Part shown: one piece after another, positions 1 through 9,500 of the stretch
How the letters are laid out: each line of letters begins with the position of its first letter
Position numbering within the stretch: the first letter of the stretch is position 1
Origin: Eimeria necatrix
Lineage: Eukaryota > Apicomplexa > Conoidasida > Eucoccidiorida > Eimeriidae
Assembly: GCF_000499385.1 (NCBI RefSeq)
Contig: NW_013654325.1
Coordinates: 1 to 29,681 of the forward strand
Direction: 5' to 3'
DNA length: 29,681 nt
Notes under the pieces: model-generated
Databases searched by the model: none
What the model was told of the DNA's origin: nothing
What the model saw: the letters and a program-made list of their open reading frames with translations, nothing else
Program-made: the position numbers and the translations under genes

Positions 1-70
1 ACCCTGTGCAAGGAAAGAAGCTGCAGGGATTGTTCTCTCGAACGCAAGGGTTTCCTTTTTGCTGTCATGC
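1..70 (+). repeat. Direct repeat copy A (70 bp, exact)
   Basis: The first 70 bases match 4356-4425 base for base in the same orientation, and similarity stops abruptly at 70/4425. Copy B lies inside the last exon of the giant coiled-coil gene, where its complement encodes the stretch starting HDSKKETLAFERT. Copy A has no coding context of its own. The copy begins exactly at the window edge, so its true left end is unknown. It could be a partial duplication or a contig-end assembly artefact. Confidence 0.95.
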
Positions 71-150
71 GTGTTCTTGCGCTGTTACTGCGTCTGTTCC
101 TCGAGCCCTCATGGTCTTGAGGAAATTCCAAGACTCAACTCAGCTCCACA

Positions 151-1380
151 ATGTCACTGCGCCTGGCACATTCTCACAGCTTTCGGCCAGACTATCATGG
201 CACCAACTGTGCGTATCTGTGTTGGATGCCTATAGTTATGGGCTTTCTGTCTCTCAGCGTTGGCATCTGTTGTCTGTTTTTTATGTCTACTAGCGGCATC
301 ATTCATTGCCTCCTCAATTGCGCGCTTGGTTCCTTATTCAGCTATTTGACGTATGCAACACATACGCAACCAAAGCGGTGGAAGGCCAGAATCGCCATCG
401 TAGGTAACGTGCTCCACATATTGTTGCTGATTTCCACCATCGTACAGGGATCCCTTCTACTCAGGGCAAATGTCGAGGCGGGTGCAGATAACAATGAAGT
501 ACATACGTCGTCCACTTTCAGCTCCATACTGGATTATTATTTTGAATATGCAGAGTTTGATGAGCAAAGCTCTGTAGCATTACGTTTTCGCACTTCGCTG
601 CATGAAAACGCCAGTATTTCTTCTATGCCCTTCGTCTCGAAAGAGAAAGCGCGGGCATCAAGGAGTGGCAACGAGCCAGGAAGCACAATAAATGCAAACG
701 GCGAGAGATTCACATCCATTATTGCCAGTTTGAGCAGCATTTCACAAGATGTGAGTGGGGCAAGGAGGAAAGGCGACGGGCATATACGGGCAAAAGCCAA
801 CAGCAAGACGCCGGCAGACCTAGGTGAAGAGCAAAGCCAAAGCACTCCAAAAATCGGCGTAAGCAGTGCTATTGCACAGTGGGGCCGGAGCAAGAATCTT
901 CCTCCTTCCTACAATTTCTCCAATGAAGACCGTGCTTGTGCCACCAAGGCAGTAGCCAATGAAGCGTTTGGAGAAAGTGTATTCAAGCGACTGCGCTCGC
1001 TGCTGTACTGGGGTTTGTTTTGCGGATATTCTGCGCGAAATATAATTCTGCCCCGGCAGTGGTTGCTCAGCTGTGAAGAAGAATGCCATTTTAAAATGCT
1101 GAATTTCAGCAGATTCGAGCACGACAGCCAGAAACAAACTGAGCAAGCAATGAAGTTCGTGAAGGCCCTCCAGGGTATGACCAAAGCGGAAGCTCGATTC
1201 TGTATAGCCACCGCGACGGTTGCCGCCTGTAGAATCGAAGAAATGTATCTGCACCATGGAGTTGCAGCCGCCCTCTGTGCTGCCTTGCCCCTCAGCTTTG
1301 TGCTTGCTATTTTTTGCATTACTTGCATCGTAGCATGCTATCGAAAGGCAACAAACGCGCCAAAGGTGCAGCGTACCTGA
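151..1380 (+). CDS. Four-transmembrane protein with one large loop (tetraspanin-like topology)
   Basis: This is an uninterrupted 409-residue frame from an ATG at 151. Hydrophobic segments lie at about residues 24-46, 49-69, 81-104 and 371-396. A short gap separates the first two and a hydrophilic loop of about 265 residues separates the third and fourth, which is the tetraspanin order. The last third of the loop holds several cysteines (ACATK, LFCGY, SCEEEC, FCIA, ACRIEE) that could pair. The diagnostic tetraspanin CCG motif is absent, so family membership is unproven. An unrelated four-pass surface or inner-membrane-complex protein is equally possible. Unlike its neighbours it has no homopolymer tracts. 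The printed stop at 1378-1380 may lie inside an intron. A donor at 1373 (GTACCT) and an acceptor ending at 1492 after a pyrimidine-rich run would replace the last residues with a polar tail ending at 1623. I do not recognise a specific ortholog. Confidence 0.7.
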   Translation: MSLRLAHSHSFRPDYHGTNCAYLCWMPIVMGFLSLSVGICCLFFMSTSGIIHCLLNCALGSLFSYLTYATHTQPKRWKARIAIVGNVLHILLLISTIVQGSLLLRANVEAGADNNEVHTSSTFSSILDYYFEYAEFDEQSSVALRFRTSLHENASISSMPFVSKEKARASRSGNEPGSTINANGERFTSIIASLSSISQDVSGARRKGDGHIRAKANSKTPADLGEEQSQSTPKIGVSSAIAQWGRSKNLPPSYNFSNEDRACATKAVANEAFGESVFKRLRSLLYWGLFCGYSARNIILPRQWLLSCEEECHFKMLNFSRFEHDSQKQTEQAMKFVKALQGMTKAEARFCIATATVAACRIEEMYLHHGVAAALCAALPLSFVLAIFCITCIVACYRKATNAPKVQRT

Positions 1381-1492
1381 CTCTTTTGCTGTGCTCTCAA
1401 AACGTCGCTATGCGTGTTTGTGCCTGGTTTTGTCGCTGGCTGGGATTGCTTCATATGTTTGCTATCTGTTGCTTCTCCCCAAATGCTTCCAG
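1373..1492 (+). other. Candidate 3' intron of the four-TM gene
   Basis: GT at 1373 leaves phase 1. The sequence before 1493 is pyrimidine rich and ends TTCCAG. Joining restores an open frame of about 43 further residues (with ATKAQRLSIRRHPLVGK near its start, ending CPQLQHA) and a stop at 1621-1623. The tail is polar and acidic, as expected for a cytoplasmic C-terminus. An alternative donor at 1366 (AAG|GTGCAG, phase 0) would instead give a hydrophobic tail ending at 1585. Confidence 0.35.
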
Positions 1493-1848
1493 GTGCTACG
1501 AAAGCTCAGCGGCTTTCTATTCGTAGGCATCCACTGGTTGGCAAAGATACAATGCAGTCTGTTGCTGACGACGGTAGCCCGCTGAATGATGATGATATGT
1601 GCCCTCAGCTGCAGCATGCGTAACCTTCCTATTCAAATTTCATAGTAGTTGCCCGTATCTTTTGCTTTTTGAACTTTTCGGGGTGTTCCCTTTACGCCTT
1701 ATAAGCGTGAACTCCCTAGTCTTTTCCAAATTTGAGACCAGCTGTCACTCTTCAGCGTGAGGCCCTTTACACCAACATCTTGCCCGTGGTTGCTAGTTGG
1801 GTAACAGTTCAGCACCTTTTCGCTTGACTGTATTGAGTGTATTCAATA

Positions 1849-2643
1849 TGGATCCTGAAGAAGCTGCTTTGGCTGGCCTGAAGAAGTACAGAGAGTGCTG
1901 TAAAGTGGATCTCCTGTGTCCTGCTGCTCGCCTTTGTTCGCTGGAATAGTGTCTCAGTCACAAGCAGGCCAGCTGCAGCTGAAATTGACAAGCATTAGTT
2001 CATACAAACTGCAGAAAGCATTTCTGTTGCTTCTGCGCAGAACAGGACCCCTGGGACTTCTATTTTGCATGACGTCGGAGACTTCAGAGGCATTTTATAG
2101 CAATGTTTACCTTGTAGGCTTTTCGCACAGCTTTGTGGTGCCTACTACAGGACTTTTATTTTTGATATTTTGCTGGCATGCTCATCTCCACCATGCTTTG
2201 TGTTTAGATTTGCTTCGGAAAATAACATCATCTACACCATCCCTCTCCGATCCTCTGCCCGTTCCCTTGTCGCTGGAGAGCCCACAACCCACACTAATTT
2301 ACTTGCTGTCCTGTTCTCGTGTTCTTGCTGGATACGTCTGTGCGCTTCCTGCGCGCATTGAGCTACTGCTAGACAGTGAGAAAACTTCTGAGAACAGGTG
2401 GGAGGCATGCAAACTTCCAGAATGTGCTTTGCAGAGGGACATGACATAAGTGGGCAATTGGAAAGTGTTTACACGGTGAGCAGTGCGAGCAGACAGACGG
2501 CCTTCCCCGTTCTTCAACGGCATCTTATTTATCTTAAACATTTGGCCGTATCATCTTTAATCAGGCGCAGAGAGCACTTCACACGGTGCGTGTGAAGCAT
2601 AAATTGTCACTAGTGGCTTCTGATGCAATCCGCAGTGCGATGG
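1849..2643 (+). CDS. Probable spliced gene, model incomplete, product unknown
   Basis: An ATG at 1849 opens a short exon-like frame beginning MDPEEAALAGLKKYREC. It soon meets possible donors (GTAAAG at 1901 or GTGGAT nearby) and an acceptor ending GTCTCAG around 1955. Further on, an exon-like segment from about 2399 reads MCFAEGHDISGQLESVYT and ends at a good donor (ACG|GTGAGC at about 2476). A pyrimidine-containing acceptor ending AATCAG near 2565 follows. It joins in phase 0 to AQRALHTVRVKHKLSLVASD and a donor GTAAAT near 2644. These pieces read like one small protein, but the middle (1955-2398) is unresolved: it holds a 177-codon open frame with two hydrophobic stretches. No family is recognised. 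Later exons up to the poly(A) signals near 3350 are likely. Confidence 0.35.
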
Positions 2644-2649
2644 GTAAAT

Positions 2650-3509
2650 CTTACAAACATATGTCTAACACCTGACTTTACTCGAGCTGAAGGGGAAAAA
2701 ATACATACAGACGGAGAGAGGGACATGCGCAAAACTGCTCATCGCACTTGAAGCTTGAAATATGCCAAGTAGTATTGCAGGTACTGCGATATGTTCCAAA
2801 ATTGTGTTTACGCAGGCTGTTGCACAGAGCATTGCATTCAATGTGCAAGCGCACACCTGTAGGCACGCATGCGTATACAATGCTTCACATGTGCCTATGC
2901 ACAACTGCTTGTGTCAGTGCCTGTGTAATTTGTCCGCTTGTCTGTATCCACCTGATTGGACTCGCTTAGGCCCTGCATACAGGTGTAGATATCCACGTGT
3001 GCGACAAATCGCAATGCATTGGCTTATACCTACGAAAACATACATAATTGTACAGGGATACACACCCCTTCTGAACAAAATAATGCTGCGTCTACGTTCG
3101 CTGCTGCACAAGCTAGCAAATGTACCCACTCACAAAACGGCTTAGAGCCAATGGATAGAAATTACAACTCTTCGTCTTTCGTAGATGACCTCACTGCCTA
3201 GGCGTCACAAAACTTTACGGCAGCAGCTAAGTCGTGGTTCTGACTGTCTTCCCTCGTGGCTAGTTGTTAGCCAAAGTGATTCAAAATGCAAACTTGCTAC
3301 CGTATTGTTCCAGCCAACGCAAAACTTGACACTAAAAATTTTTCCAATAAATAAAACAGACTGCACAGTAATCTTCAGAGATGCACGTACATGAAATGCA
3401 TGCACTTTATGAAGACGGTCGTTAAAACCATTGCTGTCTCTAGGCCCTTGATGCCCTGGGCGACCCACTGCAAGATATTGCAAACAGGCTAGAAAGGGAG
3501 CCATCAACC
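2650..3509. other. Convergent 3' region, no firm gene
   Basis: This stretch lies between the plus-strand gene above and the stop of the minus-strand giant gene. It has balanced composition and few CAG runs. Short frames exist (for example from the ATG at 2762), but none shows recognisable protein character. It probably contains terminal exons and 3' UTRs of both flanking genes. Confidence 0.5.
3346..3355 (+). promoter_or_regulatory. Overlapping polyadenylation signals
   Basis: Two overlapping AATAAA hexamers (3346-3351 and 3350-3355) lie on the plus strand downstream of the putative spliced gene starting at 1849. They would suit the 3' end of that transcript. Confidence 0.35.
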
Positions 3510-6500
3510 CTAGTGTTCCGTGACGTCTGCCCTTGATTGGCCTCCTGCTGACGAGTAGCCGGAGAGACTGACGCTGGATAAGCCTGAAAGAGAGAAATCA
3601 GAGCCATCCTCTGTCTCTTCGCCTGCTATAGGAGATGAGGGGTTTCTATCACCCAGAAAAATTCGGCCGCCGCTCCCTGTGGAGGTCATGATCCTAGGTG
3701 ACGCAGGGGCATCTCTTGTGGATGTTATTCCTGAAGTTGGTGCACGGACTGCTCCTGGTGCAGCACCTAGGCGCCTTCTCTCTGGCAGCTGCTGCAATTG
3801 CTCGTTCTCTTGGTCGCTGCTGCTGCTGCGGTGCCTGATTCTCGGGCCAACGACTCCGGGAAAGGAGGGCGTCTCCTGCTGCGTAGAGTCTGATGCGTCA
3901 GCTGAAGCCGGTACATTCAAGTGAAATTCGCCTTTCTGCAGCTGCTGTTGCGGCTCGATGTGTCTTCTTATCCGGCCCACCGGCGTCTGATGTGGCATCA
4001 TAGAAACCGCCCTTCTAGGGACCCTTTCTGCTGCCTTTCCTACTGCTGCTGCTTCGGCCGGTGTCGCTGCTGTTGCTGCTGTTGTCGCTGTCGCTACACT
4101 AGCTGGAGCGTCAGCAGATCCCGGCAAAGGCATGCGCTGGACTATTCGTGGGCTCAAATGGCGAGAGGAAAGTGAAGATGTTCCGGGAGAGGAATCAGAC
4201 TGCACGAGCTGCTGCTGCGGCTGCATCCGGGAAGGGTTTAGGTTCGTGCTGCTGGTGCTTCCGCTTTTGCTCCATTTCTCGGCGCTGCTGCCACTCTCGA
4301 CGCCGCTGCGGGAAGTTGAAATTTGACTCTCAGTGGCTGACTGGCGGCAGCCGTCACCCTGTGCAAGGAAAGAAGCTGCAGGGATTGTTCTCTCGAACGC
4401 AAGGGTTTCCTTTTTGCTGTCATGCCTTTCTGGCTGCAGAGGCTTCACCCTAACACGGCGTTCTGGTATCCGCGCCGCTGCTGCTGCAGAAGACTCACTT
4501 TCCGTATCACGTGCTGTGGAAGAGGACAGTTCTTTGCCAGACAGTGACAGCTGCTGCTGAGTGAGAGCCGCGGCTGCTACTTGCTCCTCCGCTGCCAGAT
4601 CAAGTGATGCATCTACTTTCACTGTTGATGCTTCTGCGCCTCCTGCTTCGCTCTCCGCTAAAGACAAAGCCCCCTTCTGCGCTCGGCGAGCAGCAGCCGC
4701 GCAACGCAGCACGAGTCGGTGTAAATCGGAAACAAAGACTTCTAAGAAAGAGATATCTCGCTGCTGCAGCGAGCACAAAGGCACGCCGCTGACCGACAGC
4801 CGCAACAGGCTCGTTTCGCTTTCCTGCTGTTGTTCTTGCTGCCGCTGCTGTAGCTCCTGCAGCTGATGGGGAGCATCTGGATGATCTCGCAACGTCAATG
4901 CATCCAGCAACTGCTGCACTGTAGGAGCTGCAGGAAACATTGGATGGCTCAATTCGGACTCTATATCTTCAGCCTGGTTAGCAGCTTGAGTGTGTGAGAG
5001 ACAAGAAGCAGAGAGGCCTCTGCTGCTGCTTAGGAAGCCGCTAGTGCTAGTGCTCACGTCGTTGTTATTGCTGCTGCAGCTACTGGTGCTGCACTCGTTG
5101 CTGCTGCTACTGTTGCTGCCGCTGCTGCTTAAGTCCCCACGGCAGTGGACACTGAAGAACCGAGCATATCCTCGAACCGTCATCAGGACGAATTCGCTGA
5201 GCTGCGCCACGCGGCTATCTGCTTCTTGCTGTTGTTGCTGCTGCTCTTGCTGCTGGAGCTGAAGCATATGCTGTTCCTTCCGAAGATGAGCGTACACCGC
5301 CTGCAGGAGGTTGCGCTGCGTTGCAAGGCTCTGCAGCAGGACTGCATGCTGCTCTTCTTGCAGCTGCTGAGCACCGTCGGAATGCTGTTGCTCCACTTGA
5401 TCAGCAGTTGCACTATTCGCCTCAAGCTGCTGCTGCTGTTGCCGTTGCGCCTCAGTGTTCCCCTGGCCATCAAAAAGAAGTTCTCGCTCGTGCTGCTGCA
5501 CAAACTGCTGCTGCTGCTGCTTTTGCTGCTGCAGGTTCGATGACTGCTCCAGCAGGAGCAGCTTCTGCTCCTCCAGATGTCGTTGCAGCTCTTCCTGCTC
5601 ATTCGCCTTCCGGTCCAGAGCAGCCTGCTGCTGCAACAGCAAATGCCGTTGCTCTTCTAGTGGTTCCTGAAGCAGCTTCAATTCTGCCTGCTGTTCTTCA
5701 AGCTGCTGCTTCTGAACTGACATCTGCGCCTCTCGCTGCTGCAGTTCCGCTGCTTGGTGTGCTATGGAGTGCTGCAACAGCTTTTGCATTTCTACCAACG
5801 CAGCTAGCTCCTCATTATACGCCTTTTGGCGTTCGACCTCCTCAGACTGCGGTTGCTGTTGCTGCAATATCTGCTCTCGCTGGTGCAGCTGCTGCAGCTG
5901 TTGCCGATGTTCTTCCTGCTGCTGCTGCAGTTGTAACCTCACTGCTGAAAGTTCTTCCGTCTGTTGCACAAACTCTCGCGACTTTTGCTCCAGCTCCGCT
6001 TGCAGCCCAGTGAGCTGCTGCTGCAAAGCCTCCAGTTGTTCTCTGTGTTGCTGCTGCTGCTGCCACTGCTGCGCAGAGGGGCTATCTGCAACAGGGCATG
6101 AGCCGTACGTAAGGTCAGGCTCCGTAAATGTGCGCTGGTGCGACGGAAACTCACTCTCAACATTGCTGGAGTTGTCTTCAGCGCAACCGTCATCGGCGCC
6201 GCTGTTACTGCCGGTTGCTGCATGCGCTGCCTCTGCATCTTTCGTTTTTCTTGCAAAGCATTTTAACGCTAAGAGCTGCTCCTGCAGCTTTCGAATCTGC
6301 TGCAGCGTCTGTGAGATAGGAGGACCAACGGCAACAGGAGGGCCACTTTTTTGCTGCTGCACCTGTTGGTGGTGCTTCAGCTGACTGTCCAGCAACGCGC
6401 AGCAGGCTAAAGTTCTCTCCGAATGATGATATAGAGCCATCAGCCGCTGCTGCAGCTGCTTCTGATGCTCAGCTGCAGCCTCATATTGCTGCTGCTGTTG

Positions 6501-9500
6501 TCTTTGCAGCTGCGCCTGCTGCTCGTTCTGTTTCTCTGTTGCGTCTAGCCGTTGCTGCACTATCGCAAGCTCACGCTGCAGCTCCAGCGCTGTGGAGACC
6601 TGCTGCTGCAACTCTTCTTCCAGCTGCAGTTTCAGCTTCTGTGTCTCTTCCTCGCGCTGCTGCTGCTGTTCTAGCTGCTGCTCGAACTGTTTCCGTAGTG
6701 CTTCTCGTTCTTTCTCCCGTTGCATTTGCTGCTGCTGCAGTTCTTCATCGTGCTGCTGCTGCAGAAGACACAATTCATCGGCATGGTGTTGCTGCTGTTC
6801 CTGCTGCAGCTCATCGCAGTCACGCTTTGTTTGGGAGATCGCCTGGGCTGCCTGTTGCTGCTGTTGCTCTAGTTGCTGTCGCAGAAGCTGCAGCTCCTGT
6901 TGCTGCTCCAGTCCTCGGCGTTGTTCTGCTTGCTGCTGCTGCTTAGCGTCCAGCAGTTTTCCCTCCAGGTCTCCTTTAGCCTCCTGCAGCTTCATTACCT
7001 GCCCGAAGAGCTCCTGAAGGCCACAAACAGCAGCAGTAGGCGCAGGAGCCAGTGCAGCAGCAGAAGCCGAGACAACAAGAACAGCAGGTTATTCGAGGCA
7101 ACACACTGCACTGAAGGCAAGCGTTTGCACAGCAGCAACTGCAAAGGGGAAAAATGAACCAGCACCTGTATGCGTTGCTGCTGGGAATCAATTTCGCGCT
7201 GGAGCTCCAGCACTGCTTGCGAAGTAGCGCTGTCTTGACTGTCTTGCTGCTCCTGCACCTGCCGTCGCTGTTGCTCTAACTCCCTTCTAAGGTGCAAAGT
7301 TGCCTCCTCTTCAGCTGCAAGACTTTGCTGCTGCATCTGCAGTTCCCTGAGCTGCTGCTGCAGTTGCTGCTGCTGATGTTGAAGCTCCTGGTGCTGCAGC
7401 TCCTCCCTCTCAGCAAGTTCTCTCTCGTACTCAGAGAGGCGCTGCTGCTGTCGCGCGAAGTGGTCCTCTTGCTGCTTCGCTAGCTGTTCCTGCAGCAGCT
7501 GCTGCTGCTGCTGAATTTGCCGTTCCCGCACAAGGCGATCTGCTTCTCTTTGCTGCTGCTGGGACTGCGCAGCTACGCGGTGTTCCTGATTGTTTAGTCG
7601 GTGCTGGAGTTCGTTCGCTGCTTGCTGCTGCTCCTGCAGTTCTTGCTGCTGCCGCTGTAGCTCCTCCTGCCGCTGCTGCAGACGGCTCTCCTGCTCCTGC
7701 AGGTCTTGCTGCAGTTGCTGCAGCTTCTCTCGCTCTTGGTCCAACTCGTGGCTCTGCAGCTTCATGGCCTCGCGCTGCTGCTGCACTTTTGACTCCAGGT
7801 GTGATAACAAGCGCTGCTCTTCTTGTAGCTCTCGCCGCTGTAGCTGTAGCTCCCGCTGCTGCTGCTGTAGTTCGTGCTGCTGCAGCTGCAACGCTTGCTG
7901 TTCTTCCCGCAGCTTTTCGTTCAGGGTATCAAACTCCCGCTGCTGCTGTTGCAGAGAGAGTCTCTCTTCATCAAGCCGTTGGAATTCTTGCTGAAGTTGC
8001 TTTTGCTGCTGCTGTTGCTGCTGAAGGAGCTGCTGCTGCTCATCACGCAGCCGGCGTTCCTCCTGGCGGAGTTGAAGCTCTGCTCTCTCGAGCTGCTGCT
8101 GCTGTTGTTGCTGCTGCTGCTTCTTGCTGCAGTCGCGCTCGGACTGCACCGCAGCAGCGACACGAAAACACAGGCCGCCCCAATGGCCGTTACAACTAGA
8201 ATACATTTCTACGTCATAACAGCAGCAGCACGCATGACCTACTAAGAGCTCTCGCAAGCGGGCCGAAAGGCGGGAAATGGTATCTTCTGCGTCTCTTTGC
8301 TGGTCCCGTAACTCAGCATGGAGCCTTTGCTGCTGCTGCTCTTGCTGCTGCTTTTCCATGCGCAGCTGCCGCAGCTCTTGTTCTTGACGACGTAGCTGCA
8401 ACTCTCGCTCCTGTACTTCCTGTTGAAGGTCTCGGTGCTGCTGCTGCAGCGACTGCTCCCGCTGCTGCAACTTCTGCTTGTCGGCCTGTAGCAGCAGCAG
8501 AGCAACGTCAACGTAGCGCGTCTTAGACTGTTGCTGATTCTGCTGCTGCAAACGCTCCAGCTGCTGGTGCAGTTGCTCCTGCAGCGCCTTTTGTTGCTGC
8601 GCCTGAAGGTGCTGCTGTTGCTCCTCAAGTCGCTGTTGCTGCTGAGCCTGCAGCAACTGCTGCTGGTCCTGCAGCTGCAGGTGCACAGCCCGCCTCTGAT
8701 GCACAGAGAAGAGGTAGAGACACTGATACACCTGCAGAAGGCATAACGTTACAACTGCAGACAAAATGAGAACAGCAGCAGCAGCAGCATCAGCAGCAAT
8801 GCTGTTCCGGTGAACGTACTTGCTGCAGTATCCACGTAATGAGGCGACGATCGGGGAGCGCCACCGAAGGAAAAAGAGGAAGTTGGTACTGCGAGCTGCT
8901 GCCGAGCAGCAACAACTGGCGCAGTTTCTGCATTTGCTTCTGTTGATCACTAGGTGACAGACCCTCCAGAAAATCTTTGAAAAGATGGCGTAGGTGCTGC
9001 AGCAACTCCTTGCATGCAGATGCTGCAGCAAGACCACCCCGCGCTATTGCGAGCGCCCAAGCCTTTGCCTGCTGCGCCGTTGCCACCAGCTGCTGCTGTT
9101 GTTGCAGATGCTGCTGGAGCCGCTGCAGCTGGCACTTTGCCTCGTTAAGTTTCTTCTCTTGCTCTTGCAATTTCTGCTCCGTCTCCTGCTGCCTTCTCTG
9201 GGCCAGCAGCAGCTGCGCCTGCATGTCCGCGCTGCGCCACTGCTGGGCTTCTGGCAAGCCTTGCACTGCTGCTGCTGCATCAGCCGGTGCTGCAACGTCC
9301 CCTGCTGCAGGAAAGCGCACATAAGTAACACGCGCATGCAATGGGCAGCAGCAAGGCTGCAGCCAGCTAGGCAGCAGCAGCCGCTGCTCCTTGCTAAGCA
9401 AGGACTCGTCCCACAGCAAACCGCCACAGAGGTCTGCAGATGCCGCATCTCCAAGCTTCTTAATAACGGCAGCAGCGGGTGCTGCTGGTGAATCTTTAGC

